Shown piece by piece: positions 18,217 to 28,102 of a DNA stretch of 64,000 nucleotides. Under the pieces are notes generated by a model, which did not search any database, was not told where the DNA came from, and was given only the letters and a program-made list of their open reading frames with translations. How positions within the stretch are numbered: the stretch's first letter is position 1; every line of letters begins with the position of its first letter. The DNA comes from Saezia sanguinis (GTDB lineage Bacteria; Pseudomonadota; Gammaproteobacteria; Burkholderiales; Burkholderiaceae_C): positions 845,345 to 909,344 of the forward strand of contig NZ_PQSP01000001.1 of assembly GCF_003991585.1 (NCBI RefSeq), in the 5' to 3' direction. Both the position numbers and the translations under genes were made by a program.

Positions 18217-20748
18217 TCAAGTCTGATCAAGCAGCGCTTTTGCACGCGCCTGAACTTCCTGCGACGGATTTTCAGACAAGACTTCCTGCACAATTTCCTT
18301 GGCATCATCGGTATTGCCAATCGCCAGGAATTCCTCTGCCAGAGCCAGACGGGTTGCAGGGCCTTCATCTTCATCAGGAATCGATGAAGGTGCAGCCTGG
18401 CTGCTGCCCGGTGCATCATCTGGCAGGTCAAGCGAAAGACCGGAAAGATCATAACCGGCATGCGGTTGTGCCTGAGCTGCACTGCTGTCTGCCGCAGATG
18501 GCGCACTGGCTTGCGGTGCACTCTGCGCCGGACGGCTGACCGGTGCTTCCGGTTCGCTGGCGTTGGGAGCCGGGGCAAACTGAGGCGCAAACCCACCGCC
18601 ACCGCTGCCGCCGCTATTCATGTTTTTCGTTTCAATCGCATCGGAGTAAAGCGAGTTGGTCGGGGAAATACTATGCCCTAACTTGGCAATTTTCACCCAG
18701 TCATTGCCCCGTCCGGATGTCAGGGCGCGCAATTGCGATGCCTGGTCATCAAACTGGGCCACTTTACCCTGTCGAGCATACACTTCACACAGCTTCGTAT
18801 GCAATGCAATACGGTTAGGATCTGATTGCAGTGCGTCGCGCAGAATTTCTGCCGCCTGCTCATCGCGCCCATAAGCCAGATACACATCAGCTTCCTGTAC
18901 CGGATCAACATCGGCATTGGTATCAAGCTGGCTGGCTGCATACAGGCTGGAAGACTGATCCAGCATGCTGGCTCCGGCACCCTGCTGGCTGATATTGTCA
19001 GCAAAGAACGAATCTATCTGTGAAGTGGACTCAGGAACATCATCATCCAGATCATCATCCTCGTTCTTTTTACGACGCGCCAGTTTGACGCCTGCAAAGG
19101 CAATCAAAGCAATCACTGCCAGACCACCCACCGGAATCAGGGGGTTATCCATCAGCTGGTCAATCAGACTTTTTTCCGGCGGCACAACCGGTGCTACAAC
19201 GGCTGCCGGGGCGGGCCGCGGTGTCGTAGTTGCAGGCGTTGGCTGCGGCTGTGGTACCGGCTCAGGTTGTGGCACAACTTCAGGCACAGGCTCAGGTTGT
19301 GGTACGGGATCAGGTACCGGATCTGGCTGTGGCACAGTATCAGGCACCGGCTCAGGTTGTGGTACAGGGTCCACCACCAGCGGCGGCTGCGTTTGTGGCA
19401 CAGGTTGTGGCGCTGGCTGCGGTGCAGGCGTTACTACAGCAGGCTGCTGCGTAGGAGCAACTGCTACAGGTGTATTGTTCAGTGCATCCTGAGCACGCCT
19501 CAGGTCGTCTGTATTAGAGGCAATTTCCGTACGACGTGCATCGGCATTTGCAGCTTGTTGCTGTCCTGCCCGCTGTGTATCCTGCGGAGCCTGGGCACTT
19601 GAAATCTGCAGCTGATCAATCGGTTGTGCAGGTTGTGCAGGCTGCACAGGCTGTGGCGTCACATCACCACCGGTTGTCCTTGTTGTGCTATCCGCACTGC
19701 GCACAGGAGCCGAACCCCTGGCTACCTGGGTGCGGTAGTCATTGAATTGACGTGCATGCTGGCTCACCTGGCTGCGTGCTTCCGCCTGGCTGATTGATGC
19801 AATTTCACTTTCACTCGGTATGCGCAAAGTTGCGCCAGCCTTCACCCAGTTGATATTTCTATTGATGAACGCACCCGGGTTGGCCCGAAACAAGGCAATC
19901 AGCATTTGCTCATTGGAAACGCCTGCCGGTTTCATGGCTGAAGCAATCTGGCCCAGCGTCTGGCCCCGTGCAACTTTGACAGTCCACTGGTCACCGCCAG
20001 CAACTGGTGCCGGCTGCGGACGCGGCTGTTGAGGTGTAGCCTGCCGCTGAGGTGCTGGCGCAGCAGGAGCTACCCGCCCGCCCTGGCTCGGCTGCACGGT
20101 CGCTGCCTGCCCAGCCTGGGAAGGCGCTACAATTCTTTCGCGAATCACATCATCACCGGATACGGCACTTGGGCGTACCGGTGCAGCCGGGGCTGTTGCC
20201 TGAGCAGATGTGGTCGGTTGTGCTGATGTCACTGCGGCAGGCTGCAATGCAGAAACCTGCGGCGCCGGTGCTGCAGCGCTAGAAGTCGTCACCGATGCCG
20301 GCGGATCCACCAGCATGGTATAGCTGCGCTGCATGCTGCCTGTACGCCATGACACGTCCAGCAGCAGGTCAATGAACGGATCCTGCACCGGGCGCATGCT
20401 GCTGAGTCTAATCACAGCCGTTGTATTGCCCGTTTGCTGGAAAGACACTTTAATGGCAGACATGGCACTGCTGTAAATCAGTCCACGGCTGCTGAAATCG
20501 CCTGGGCTGGCCAGTCGCACCTGTAAGGAGGCCGCTTCATCCGCATTCAACTGCGTGATGGGCACTTCCGCCTGCAACGGCTCACCTAAAGCAGAGTTGA
20601 CACGAATCTGCCCCAGAACCAGTGCCTGAGCAGAAAACGACCAGCCGCCCGCCAGTAGTGCTACCGCCAACGCAGCAGAAGTTACACGCCAATGCTTCTT
20701 TGCAGGCTGCCCCTGCACCCCCCGATTCTTCGAGCTGATTGCGTTCAC
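18217..20748 (-). CDS. fimV: FimV-like peptidoglycan-binding polar hub protein
   Basis: FimV organises cell-pole functions such as type IV pilus assembly and twitching in gamma- and beta-proteobacteria. Order of parts: signal or anchor segment, the conserved ALVLGQIRVNSALGEPLQAEV domain, a LysM domain (QWTVKVARGQTLGQIASAMK to GATLRIPSESE), a long Ala/Gln/Pro-rich region with PQPEPVP-type repeats, one membrane helix (LIPVGGLAVIALIAFAGVKL), an acidic cytoplasmic region with TPR-like helices (EADVYLAYGRDEQAAEILRDAL) and the short C-terminal FimV motif ending KALLDQT. I chose the GTG at 20748; in-frame TTG (20808) and ATG (20769) starts lie upstream without better ribosome sites. The truA-fimV-asd order is typical of Burkholderiales. 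Confidence 0.9.
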   Translation of the reverse strand: MNAISSKNRGVQGQPAKKHWRVTSAALAVALLAGGWSFSAQALVLGQIRVNSALGEPLQAEVPITQLNADEAASLQVRLASPGDFSSRGLIYSSAMSAIKVSFQQTGNTTAVIRLSSMRPVQDPFIDLLLDVSWRTGSMQRSYTMLVDPPASVTTSSAAAPAPQVSALQPAAVTSAQPTTSAQATAPAAPVRPSAVSGDDVIRERIVAPSQAGQAATVQPSQGGRVAPAAPAPQRQATPQQPRPQPAPVAGGDQWTVKVARGQTLGQIASAMKPAGVSNEQMLIALFRANPGAFINRNINWVKAGATLRIPSESEIASISQAEARSQVSQHARQFNDYRTQVARGSAPVRSADSTTRTTGGDVTPQPVQPAQPAQPIDQLQISSAQAPQDTQRAGQQQAANADARRTEIASNTDDLRRAQDALNNTPVAVAPTQQPAVVTPAPQPAPQPVPQTQPPLVVDPVPQPEPVPDTVPQPDPVPDPVPQPEPVPEVVPQPEPVPQPQPTPATTTPRPAPAAVVAPVVPPEKSLIDQLMDNPLIPVGGLAVIALIAFAGVKLARRKKNEDDDLDDDVPESTSQIDSFFADNISQQGAGASMLDQSSSLYAASQLDTNADVDPVQEADVYLAYGRDEQAAEILRDALQSDPNRIALHTKLCEVYARQGKVAQFDDQASQLRALTSGRGNDWVKIAKLGHSISPTNSLYSDAIETKNMNSGGSGGGGFAPQFAPAPNASEPEAPVSRPAQSAPQASAPSAADSSAAQAQPHAGYDLSGLSLDLPDDAPGSSQAAPSSIPDEDEGPATRLALAEEFLAIGNTDDAKEIVQEVLSENPSQEVQARAKALLDQT
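19200..19440 (-). repeat. Proline-rich degenerate repeats inside fimV
   Basis: Imperfect tandem units of 15-30 bases encode PQPEPVPD/PQPDPVPD motifs, a likely periplasmic spacer crossing the peptidoglycan. Such units expand and contract easily. Confidence 0.8.
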
Positions 20749-20954
20749 AAGAAGGTCCCTCTTTATCATGTTTATCAAATTTTCAGCCGGCCACGAATGG
20801 CCGACCAATTCTTATACCCCTATAGCATACACTCACATGCAAGCTTACACATACTAAAACTGCACAAAATTCAGGTTTTCCGAGCCCCTGAATTGGTATT
20901 TGTGCAACATTTTACTGTTTTTTCACCCCGATGACCGATAAATTGACCGATAAA

Positions 20955-22070
20955 TCACCCAAGCAAAATCAATAGCATACGGCGCAAAGGTTCCGCTGCG
21001 CCCCACAATAACTGGTCGCCAATGGTGAACGCACCCAGGTACTCAGGGCCCATTTTCAGCTTGCGCAGACGACCCACCGGAATTGTCAGTGTTCCGGTCA
21101 CCGCTACCGGCGTCAGGTCCTTCATGGTGGCTTCCCTTGTATTGGGAACCACTTTCACCCACTGGTTATCCGCAGCCAGCATGGCTTCAATATCAGCCAG
21201 CGGTACATCCTTTTTCAGCTTGAAGGTCAGCGCCTGGCTGTGGCAGCGCATGGCACCAATACGCACACAGAAACCATCTACCGGAACCGCCGCATTTTGC
21301 GCCAGCCCCAGAATCTTGTTGGTTTCGGCCATGCCTTTCCATTCTTCGCGGCTTTCTCCATTGCCCAGATCTTTGTCGATCCATGGAATCAGCGAACCGG
21401 CCAATGGCACGCCAAACTGTGCCGTCTGTTCGGCAGACAGGCCACGCTGGGTTTCAATGACCTGGCGGTCAATTTCCAGAATGGCACTTTTCGGGTCTGC
21501 CAGCTTGTCTTTCACCGCAGTATTCAAAATACCAAACTGGTTCAGCAGTTCGCGCATATGCTGGGCGCCGCCACCCGAAGCCGCCTGGTAAGTCTGCGTG
21601 CTCATCCATTCCACCAGACCAGCCTTGAATAAAGCGCCCACGCCCATCAGCATGCAACTGACGGTGCAGTTGCCGCCCACCCAGTTCACGCCGCCTTTAG
21701 CCAAGGCATTTTTAATGGTGGGCATGTTGACCGGGTCGAGCACGATCACTGAATCGTCACGCATCCTCAGTGTAGAGGCCGCATCAATCCAGTGCCCTTT
21801 CCAGCCGGCAGCACGCAGTTTGTCAAAAACGGCGGTTGTGTAATCGCCGCCCTGGCAGGTCACAATAATCTCACAACGCTTCAAACTGTCAATGTCATGC
21901 GCATCGTACAGTTTAGTCTCATTTTTAGCCCACTGAGGCGCCTTGCCCCCTGCATTGGACGTTGAAAAGAATACAGGTTCAATGTGCGCAAAATCACCTT
22001 CATCCTGCATGCGTTGCATCAATACCGAGCCGACCATACCGCGCCAGCCGACAAAACCTACCAGTTTCAT
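20955..22070 (-). CDS. asd: Aspartate-semialdehyde dehydrogenase
   Basis: NADPH-dependent reduction of aspartyl phosphate to aspartate semialdehyde, the branch to lysine, diaminopimelate, threonine and methionine. The 371-residue protein has the nucleotide loop [11 protein letters not shown] at the N-terminus and the catalytic cysteine at residue 135 in [12 protein letters not shown], the same position as E. coli Asd. I start it at 22070, where GAAAGG lies six bases upstream and the protein begins MKLVGFVG; an upstream start at 22094 would add eight residues. Downstream of leuB in the same orientation, with an 80-base gap. Confidence 0.96.
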   Translation of the reverse strand: MKLVGFVGWRGMVGSVLMQRMQDEGDFAHIEPVFFSTSNAGGKAPQWAKNETKLYDAHDIDSLKRCEIIVTCQGGDYTTAVFDKLRAAGWKGHWIDAASTLRMRDDSVIVLDPVNMPTIKNALAKGGVNWVGGNCTVSCMLMGVGALFKAGLVEWMSTQTYQAASGGGAQHMRELLNQFGILNTAVKDKLADPKSAILEIDRQVIETQRGLSAEQTAQFGVPLAGSLIPWIDKDLGNGESREEWKGMAETNKILGLAQNAAVPVDGFCVRIGAMRCHSQALTFKLKKDVPLADIEAMLAADNQWVKVVPNTREATMKDLTPVAVTGTLTIPVGRLRKLKMGPEYLGAFTIGDQLLWGAAEPLRRMLLILLG

Positions 22071-22175
22071 GTTACACCTTTCAACCTTTGACATGCGTCT
22101 GTTGATTATCTGACTCTATCGGGTTTACCGCAACCTTAACAAGCGCAAACAGCACGCAATGTCCTGTCAAAATTC

Positions 22176-23258
22176 TCAGCTTGCCTGTGTTTTTAGCGCC
22201 GTTACAACAGCATCGCCCATTTCCGCAGTCCCCACCCGGGTGGAGCCTTCGGAATAAATATCCGCCGTGCGCAGGCCGGATGCAATGACAGAACGCACTG
22301 CCGCCTCAATCCGGTCTGCCACTGCCGCCTGGTTCAGAGAAAACCGCAGCATCATCGCCGCCGACAAAATTGTCGCCAGCGGATTGGCAATGCCTTTGCC
22401 GGCAATGTCAGGCGCCGAGCCATGGCTGGGCTCATACAAGCCTTGTTGCTTGTCGTTGAGAGACGCCGAAGGCAGCATACCGATAGAGCCTGTCAGCATC
22501 GATGCCTCGTCCGACAGAATATCGCCAAACATATTGCCGGTAACGATCACATCCAGCCGCTTCGGATCACGCACCAGTTGCATCGCCGCATTGTCAATGT
22601 ACATGTGCTCCAACTCCACATCCGGATACTGCTTATGCACCTCGATCATGATGTCGCGCCAGAACTGCGATGTTTCCAGCACATTCGCTTTATCAACGCT
22701 CAGCAGTTTTTTACGCCGTTTGCGCGCCGCCTGGAAAGCCACATGCGCAATGCGCTCCACTTCGGGGCGGCTGTAGCGCATCGTATCAAATGCCTCATCC
22801 GTTCCCGGGAAAGCGCCATCGCTTGCCGTGCGTCGTCCTCTGGGCTGGCCAAAGTAAATATCGCCTGTCAGTTCGCGCACAATCAGCAGGTCAAGCCCAC
22901 CAACGATTTCCGGGCGCAACGTGGATGCCTGAGCCAGTTCGCTGTAACAGATCGCCGGGCGGAAGTTGGCGAACAATCCCATATTTTTACGCAGGCCCAA
23001 AATAGCCTGTTCAGGGCGCAAGGCACGCTCCAGATGGTCATATTTAAAGTCCCCCACTGCCCCAAACAAAATGGCATCGCTTTGCATGGCCAGCTTGAGC
23101 GTTTCAGGCGGCAGCGGATGGCCTGTGGCCGCGTAAGCGACGCCCCCCACCAGAGCTTCTTCAAATGACAATGGCACCCCGGTAGCTTTGAGCACCTTCA
23201 CGGCCTCTGCAACAATTTCTGCACCAATACCATCCCCTGCCAATACTGCGACTTTCAT
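22176..23258 (-). CDS. leuB: 3-isopropylmalate dehydrogenase
   Basis: NAD-dependent oxidative decarboxylation of 3-isopropylmalate in leucine synthesis. The 360-residue protein shows the nucleotide and substrate-binding blocks [39 protein letters not shown] and the metal-binding helix [32 protein letters not shown] precedes the ATG. It is 45 bases downstream of leuD. With leuC and leuD it supplies the last part of the pathway; leuA is elsewhere. Confidence 0.97.
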   Translation of the reverse strand: MKVAVLAGDGIGAEIVAEAVKVLKATGVPLSFEEALVGGVAYAATGHPLPPETLKLAMQSDAILFGAVGDFKYDHLERALRPEQAILGLRKNMGLFANFRPAICYSELAQASTLRPEIVGGLDLLIVRELTGDIYFGQPRGRRTASDGAFPGTDEAFDTMRYSRPEVERIAHVAFQAARKRRKKLLSVDKANVLETSQFWRDIMIEVHKQYPDVELEHMYIDNAAMQLVRDPKRLDVIVTGNMFGDILSDEASMLTGSIGMLPSASLNDKQQGLYEPSHGSAPDIAGKGIANPLATILSAAMMLRFSLNQAAVADRIEAAVRSVIASGLRTADIYSEGSTRVGTAEMGDAVVTALKTQAS

Positions 23259-23303
23259 GCTGACCTTTCTATAAAGAAAAAATACAAAAACAGGGTATCA
23301 AAA

Positions 23304-23954
23304 TCATCCAAGCCACTTGGCTGCCAGCCACGGCTTCTGCGCCAGACGGTTGGCCTCATAAGAGCGGATTTCATCCGCATGGCGCAACGTCAACCCGATA
23401 TCATCAAAACCGTTCAATAAACAGTATTTGCGAAATGGCTGCACGTCAAAACCAAGCGCCGAACCATCGGGTTTGATGATTTTCTGCTGCTCCAAGTCAA
23501 TCGTTAACTGGTAGCCGCTAAAGGCATACACCTCGTGAAACAAGGCATCCACCACCGCATCGGGCTGAACAATCGGCAGCAGCCCGTTTTTAAAGCAGTT
23601 GTTAAAGAAAATATCGGCAAAACTCGGTGCAATGATCGCCCTGAAACCATATTGCTCCAGCGCCCATGGCGCATGCTCGCGCGAGGAGCCGCAGCCGAAA
23701 TTTTCACGCGCCACCAGAATAGACGCACCCTGATAACGCGGCTGGTTCAGCACAAAATCAGGGTTGGGCCGGCGGGAAGCCGGATCCTGCCCAGGCTCTC
23801 CATGGTCCAGATAACGCCATTCATCAAACAGGTTGGGGCCAAAACCAGTGCGTTTAATCGATTTCAGAAACTGCTTCGGAATAATTGCATCCGTATCGAC
23901 ATTCGCTCTGTCCATCGGTGCCACAATGCCCGTGTGTTTGGTAAAAGCTTGCAT
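23304..23954 (-). CDS. leuD: 3-isopropylmalate dehydratase small subunit
   Basis: With LeuC isomerises 2- to 3-isopropylmalate. The 216-residue swivel domain has [20 protein letters not shown] at the N-terminus and the conserved [15 protein letters not shown] loop that contacts substrate. Length is normal for the beta-proteobacterial enzyme. In related genomes leuC, a small entericidin gene and leuD follow each other closely; here a sodC gene has come to lie between ecn and leuD. Confidence 0.97.
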   Translation of the reverse strand: MQAFTKHTGIVAPMDRANVDTDAIIPKQFLKSIKRTGFGPNLFDEWRYLDHGEPGQDPASRRPNPDFVLNQPRYQGASILVARENFGCGSSREHAPWALEQYGFRAIIAPSFADIFFNNCFKNGLLPIVQPDAVVDALFHEVYAFSGYQLTIDLEQQKIIKPDGSALGFDVQPFRKYCLLNGFDDIGLTLRHADEIRSYEANRLAQKPWLAAKWLG

Positions 23955-24132
23955 GATGCCTGATATCTCTCTTGAAAAATAAAATGAATTGCATGTACGA
24001 ATGTATCAATATACCTGAGTACATGCCTGCCATTGAAACGCAAATCAATAAGAGTGCTATTTTTTCATACTTTTGTCATTTTGTTGCTTGCTCAAGAATG
24101 TCGCTCGCTAACAACAAATGGACAAACAAAAA

Positions 24133-24160
24133 AGCAAAGAGGCGTTACCGCCCCTTTGCT
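24133..24160 (-). terminator. rho-independent terminator after sodC
   Basis: A 12-base stem with one G-U pair (24133-24144 with 24149-24160) is followed on the minus strand by a T-rich tail (A-run at about 24127-24133 on the plus strand). It separates sodC from leuD. Confidence 0.8.
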
Positions 24161-24195
24161 GTGATGAACAGCGAATTATTTGATCGTGCAGGTAT

Positions 24196-24726
24196 TTATT
24201 TCACCACACCACACGCAACACGAGCTCCGCCGCCACCCAAAGGTGCCGGATGATCAGAATAATTCTCGCCACCGGCATGCACCATGATAGAACGGCCAGC
24301 CAGATCCGCCACTTTCAAGCGTGGAGCCAGAACCGGAGTCACTGCAGTACCATCTGCTGCAACATACAGCGGCGGCAAATCACCCAGGTGCCCATCACCC
24401 CACGGGGTGCCATGCTTGCCTGTATTTTGAGGGTCGTAATGTCCGCCAGCAGCCAGTGCGGCAACCATTTTGCCATCCTGCTCTTTCGGACCACAATCCG
24501 GGTTCACATGAACATGAAACCCATGAACACCCGGTGCCAACCCCTGCAGGTTAGGCGTTAAAACCAGCCCATACTGTGAATCAACAGCGGTTACCGTACC
24601 AATGGGCTTACTCCCGCCATCGGCATCCACCAGGTTCACTTCAATCACTTTTTCAGCCTGAGCAACGGCCAGCGCGGTAGCAAACATCAAACTGGCTGCA
24701 ATCACGGTCTTTTTCAACAAACGCAT
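24196..24726 (-). CDS. sodC: Periplasmic Cu/Zn superoxide dismutase
   Basis: Dismutes superoxide in the periplasm. The 176-residue precursor has a signal peptide cleaved after ALAVAQA (about residue 23). The metal ligands are present: [12 protein letters not shown] (copper His), [15 protein letters not shown] and HLGDLPPL (zinc ligands), and [14 protein letters not shown] (last copper His), with two cysteines for the usual disulfide. The ATG at 24726 has a perfect AAAGGAGGT five bases upstream, so the ten residues upstream are not used. It carries its own terminator, and its presence between leuD and the entericidin gene breaks the usual leu order. Confidence 0.95.
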   Translation of the reverse strand: MRLLKKTVIAASLMFATALAVAQAEKVIEVNLVDADGGSKPIGTVTAVDSQYGLVLTPNLQGLAPGVHGFHVHVNPDCGPKEQDGKMVAALAAGGHYDPQNTGKHGTPWGDGHLGDLPPLYVAADGTAVTPVLAPRLKVADLAGRSIMVHAGGENYSDHPAPLGGGGARVACGVVK

Positions 24727-24756
24727 GTTTAACCTCCTTTGGTGAGCTCTGCACAT

Positions 24757-25159
24757 TACAGAATAGTCGTAATATAACGGAATCTTTCAAAATGCCATGT
24801 CCGGGCAAGCATCATCGAGTAATTTATTACCCTTTGAAAAATTGCACGCAGAGCAGCATTTGGCATGGTGCATAGACACGCCCTGCTCTGAAAGTCTTGA
24901 ACCTGAACACTGGATACAAGCGTTTTGTATCCGCCCGGTATTCACGTGGTGTGATGCGAACTATCGGTTAAACTGTACCAGCATCAAATAGATGCTTGCT
25001 GCCTGAGTCTTTGGTCATCCAGCGTGCAATATGATTTTTCCATGGCTCAACGCCTTGTTGCACAACCAGTTAACAGCACAACAGCACCAGCCTATCTGCC
25101 ATATCAATCAGCGCTTATGCATCACAAAACGCTTCCATGAAAAGCACAGTCAGATGTGA
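24757..25159. other. Intergenic region upstream of sodC, no gene seen
   Basis: About 400 bases between sodC and the entericidin terminator. A 64-codon plus-strand frame exists but has no ribosome site and no recognisable product. It probably holds the sodC promoter. Confidence 0.45.
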
Positions 25160-25190
25160 TAAAGGCCGGAATTTGCATTCCGGCCTTTAG
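25160..25190 (-). terminator. rho-independent terminator after the entericidin gene
   Basis: A perfect 13-base inverted repeat (TAAAGGCCGGAAT and its complement, four-base loop) directly follows the small lipoprotein gene on the minus strand. Confidence 0.85.
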
Positions 25191-25192
25191 CG

Positions 25193-25318
25193 TTATTTAG
25201 TGGCAGCATCCTCAATCGCTTCGCCGCCCTGCTGTATATCTTTACCAGCACCGGCAACTGTGTTACAACCTGCTAAAACTGCTGCTGAAAGCATTAAAAC
25301 GAGTAGGTACTTTTTCAT
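25193..25318 (-). CDS. ecn: Entericidin A/B family small lipoprotein
   Basis: A very short gene of about 41 codons. Its product is a lipoprotein: MKKYLLVLMLSAAVLAGC with the lipobox LAGC (modified cysteine at residue 18), followed by the entericidin core NTVAGAGKDIQQGGEAIEDA. The ATG is preceded by GGAGGTGAATA, an excellent ribosome site. Entericidins are small outer-membrane-associated lipoproteins with bacteriolytic or antidote roles in E. coli; in Burkholderiales a copy is commonly found between leuC and leuD, as here. The exact stop is read as TAA at 25193-25195 and could be off by a few bases; the start and core are certain. Confidence 0.82.
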   Translation of the reverse strand: MKKYLLVLMLSAAVLAGCNTVAGAGKDIQQGGEAIEDAATK

Positions 25319-25370
25319 TATTCACCTCCGATTCATTCGCATGAATCAAAATCAAATTAAAAATCCGCAA

Positions 25371-26792
25371 CTACACAATACGGCGCACATCAACAAAATG
25401 CCCTTCTATTGCAGCTGCTGCTGCCATGGCCGGGCTCACTAAATGGGTCCGTCCTCCGGCTCCCTGGCGTCCTTCAAAATTCCGGTTGGACGTTGAAGCA
25501 CAGCGCTCTCCCGGCTCCAGCCGGTCGGCATTCATCGCCAGACACATGGAACACCCGGGCTCACGCCACTCAAAACCGGCAGCTTTAAAAATCTGGTCCA
25601 GTCCTTCCCGTTCGGCCTGTTCACGCACCAGCCCGGAACCGGGCACCACCATCGCCAGCTTGACGTTAGCTGCAATTTTACGGCCTAATTTTTTGACGAC
25701 TGCTGCCGCTTCGCGCATGTCCTCAATACGTGCATTGGTACACGAGCCAATGAAAACCTTATCCACATAAATATCAGCCATTGGCTTGTTAGGCTCAAGC
25801 CCCATATAACTCAAGGCGCGTTCAATACCGGCACGTTTGCCGGCATCTTTTTCTTTATCGGGATCAGGCACTTTGGCATCAATGGGCAATACCATTTCTG
25901 GCGAAGTGCCCCAGGTGACCTGTGGCATGATCTGGCTGGCATCCAGCGTGACCACTTTATCCCACTGCGCATCTGCATCCGAATGCAGCGTACGCCAGTA
26001 GGTTATCGCCTGCTCCAATGCCACCCCTTTAGGTGCTAAAGGACGGCCCTTCACATAGTCGATGGTTTTTCCATCCACCGCCACCAGCCCTGCGCGTGCG
26101 CCGGCTTCAATCGCCATATTGCACAATGTCATGCGCCCTTCCATCGACAACGCCCGCACCGCATCGCCGGCAAATTCAATGGTATAGCCAGTTCCGCCTG
26201 CCGTGCCGATTTTGCCGATCACCGCCAGTGCAATATCTTTCGCGCTGCATCCTTTGGGCAATACACCGTCCACCTTGACCAGCATATTTTTCATCTTCTT
26301 GGCCAGCAATGTCTGCGTTGCCATCACATGCTCAACTTCACTGGTGCCAATACCGTGAGCCAATGCACCAAATGCACCATGCGTTGAGGTGTGCGAGTCA
26401 CCACACACCACCGTCATACCAGGCAAAGTAGCACCATTCTCAGGGCCAATCACATGCACAATGCCCTGACGCTGATCCATGAAAGGGAAATAGGCCGCAG
26501 CACCATATTCCTGAATATTTTTATCCAGCGTGGTGATCTGCTGTTTGGAAATCGGGTCCTGAATGCCATCATAGCCCTGCTCCCAATGTGTAGTGGGCGT
26601 ATTATGGTCTGCTGTTGCCACTATGGAACTGGGGCGCCACAGCTTACGGCCCGCCATACGCAGCCCTTCAAACGCCTGAGGACTGGTCACCTCATGCACC
26701 AGATGGCGGTCGATATAAAGTGTGGTCGTACCATCGTCTTCCGTACGAACCACATGCTCATTCCATAATTTATCGTAAAGCGTATAACCCAT
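25371..26792 (-). CDS. leuC: 3-isopropylmalate dehydratase large subunit
   Basis: Aconitase-family subunit carrying a [4Fe-4S] cluster for leucine synthesis. The three cluster cysteines are present: C351 in [10 protein letters not shown] and C414 and C417 in [10 protein letters not shown]. The N-terminus [15 protein letters not shown] and the block [26 protein letters not shown] are family hallmarks. At 473 residues it is normal length. It is the first gene of the minus-strand leu/asd/fimV/trp run; the region upstream is shared with divergent rquA. Confidence 0.97.
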   Translation of the reverse strand: MGYTLYDKLWNEHVVRTEDDGTTTLYIDRHLVHEVTSPQAFEGLRMAGRKLWRPSSIVATADHNTPTTHWEQGYDGIQDPISKQQITTLDKNIQEYGAAAYFPFMDQRQGIVHVIGPENGATLPGMTVVCGDSHTSTHGAFGALAHGIGTSEVEHVMATQTLLAKKMKNMLVKVDGVLPKGCSAKDIALAVIGKIGTAGGTGYTIEFAGDAVRALSMEGRMTLCNMAIEAGARAGLVAVDGKTIDYVKGRPLAPKGVALEQAITYWRTLHSDADAQWDKVVTLDASQIMPQVTWGTSPEMVLPIDAKVPDPDKEKDAGKRAGIERALSYMGLEPNKPMADIYVDKVFIGSCTNARIEDMREAAAVVKKLGRKIAANVKLAMVVPGSGLVREQAEREGLDQIFKAAGFEWREPGCSMCLAMNADRLEPGERCASTSNRNFEGRQGAGGRTHLVSPAMAAAAAIEGHFVDVRRIV

Positions 26793-27237
26793 TTTGACCT
26801 GATTTCACCGTTGTAATATATAAATTATTCATCCGCTGGCAAAATGCCTGCACTGGCCTGACCCTGACCAAACCGCCAGGAACCACATTCTCCGCTATTC
26901 TGCACGCGTCGAAATTTGGAATGCGCTCCAAAATACCGGTTTGGCGATCTGCTATTATAAAGCCTTTGGCATTATCATCAGACCGCCCGGGTCGATCGGA
27001 CTCCTCTCTTTTTACCCATTACGCATAACCATAATGCAAGCACAACTAGTTACAAAGAACTAAGCTGCTCTAAATATAATGACCTAGTTTTTTGGAAAAG
27101 CCCTGCAAAACAGCAGAGCATAAAGATCAATTTATGATCTAACTCAAGCTCCTTGCACCATAATGAGGCTATCTTTTAACCGTGGGATGCTGCTCACAAA
27201 GCCTGTTTTCCTCAACCCTAAAAGCATACAACCAGTC
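26793..27237. other. Divergent leuC/rquA intergenic region
   Basis: About 445 bases with no convincing gene of its own. It contains a possible plus-strand promoter (TTACAA at 27050-27055 and TATAAT at 27075-27080, 19-base spacer) and a symmetrical element at 27124-27140 in front of rquA. The frame from 27163 is open in phase with rquA, so translation might begin earlier than annotated. Confidence 0.45.
27124..27140. promoter_or_regulatory. Inverted repeat upstream of rquA, possible operator
   Basis: AGATCA-ATTTA-TGATCT is a perfect 6-base inverted repeat about 40 bases downstream of the candidate -10. It does not match the FNR consensus. The regulator is unknown. Confidence 0.35.
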
Positions 27238-28002
27238 ATGAACCCAAACCAACTACAATCGGCCGTCAACCAAGACATTGACGCTGAAGCCCCGCCCACC
27301 TCCATCAAACAAAACGCCACATCCTTACCTGCCATCCCAGAATACCTTTCCAGCACCTACACCTGGGCTTACCTGAACCCCAAATCTGTTGCGCGGCTTG
27401 ATCAGGGGCTGGTGGTTTCAACCATTCTGTGGGGCAATGCCAACCGGCTCATGAGAGCTGCCGTCAATGAATTCTCTGCCGGACAGCATGTGCTGCAATC
27501 GGCCTGCGTGTATGGTTCCATCACACCCGACTTGGCGAAAAAAATAGGCCCTGATGGTCAACTGATGGTGGTGGATGTTGCCCCAGTGCAAATTGCCAAC
27601 ATGAAGCGCAAACTGCCTAACACGCCGCAGTTGAATACGCTGATTGCAGATCTGTCCGTGCCGGGCTGCCTGTCTCACCTGCCTGATTATGATGGCGTGT
27701 GCTGTTTTTTCCTGCTGCACGAGGTGCCAGTCAAAGAGCGCAGCCAGATTGTTGAAAACCTGTTGCAGAAAGTGAAACCAGGCGGCAAAGTTGTTTTTGT
27801 GGATTACCATAAGCCGGCCTGGTGGCATCCGCTGAATCCGATCACCTATACCGTCTTCCATTTCCTGGAGCCGTTTGCCAAATCATTGCTGAGCCAGCCC
27901 ATACAGGATATTTCCTCTTTAGGAAAAGAATACACCTGGCAGAAAAGAACGCTGTTTGGCGGCCTGTATCAGATACTGGTAGGCATCCGGAACAAAGCCT
28001 GA
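27238..28002 (+). CDS. rquA: Rhodoquinone biosynthesis methyltransferase-like protein RquA
   Basis: RquA converts ubiquinone to rhodoquinone, replacing a methoxy group by an amino group with S-adenosylmethionine as amino donor. Rhodoquinone's low potential lets complex II run as fumarate reductase without oxygen. The 254-residue protein has the class I methyltransferase fold but with family features: PEYLSSTYTWAYLNPKSV (residues 34-51), LILWGN-like STILWGNANR, the altered SAM motif LQSACVYGSIT (86-96), VVDVAPVQIANMKRK, FFLLHEVPVKER, and VVFVDYHKPAWWHPLNP. These distinguish it from UbiE and UbiG. No strong ribosome site is visible; I used the ATG at 27238, but in-frame ATGs at 27163 and 27187 are possible. 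It converges on gltA-sdh. Confidence 0.82.
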   Translation: MNPNQLQSAVNQDIDAEAPPTSIKQNATSLPAIPEYLSSTYTWAYLNPKSVARLDQGLVVSTILWGNANRLMRAAVNEFSAGQHVLQSACVYGSITPDLAKKIGPDGQLMVVDVAPVQIANMKRKLPNTPQLNTLIADLSVPGCLSHLPDYDGVCCFFLLHEVPVKERSQIVENLLQKVKPGGKVVFVDYHKPAWWHPLNPITYTVFHFLEPFAKSLLSQPIQDISSLGKEYTWQKRTLFGGLYQILVGIRNKA

Positions 28003-28054
28003 TACACCGTAAACAAGATACCGTTTAAACAAACTCTGTCGGTACACCAACATC

Positions 28055-28082
28055 AAAAATGCCCGCAAATGCGGGCATTTTT
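28055..28082. terminator. bidirectional rho-independent terminator
   Basis: A perfect 12-base inverted repeat (28055-28066 with 28071-28082) with A and T flanks lies between converging rquA and gltA. Confidence 0.92.
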
Positions 28083-28102
28083 CATTCAGCATGATGCTTG
28101 GT

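Noticed and set aside
19200..19440. Regular short repeats resembling a CRISPR array
   Set aside because: Units are degenerate, in frame with fimV, and without spacers of constant length; they encode PQPEPVP motifs.
18965..19492. Plus-strand 175-codon frame rich in Gly/Cys/Thr
   Set aside because: Antisense shadow of the proline-rich repeats of fimV.
22422..23168. 248-codon plus-strand frame
   Set aside because: Antisense to leuB, no ribosome site, no recognisable product.
24797..24991. 64-codon plus-strand frame between sodC and ecn
   Set aside because: No ribosome site and no neighbours in the same direction.
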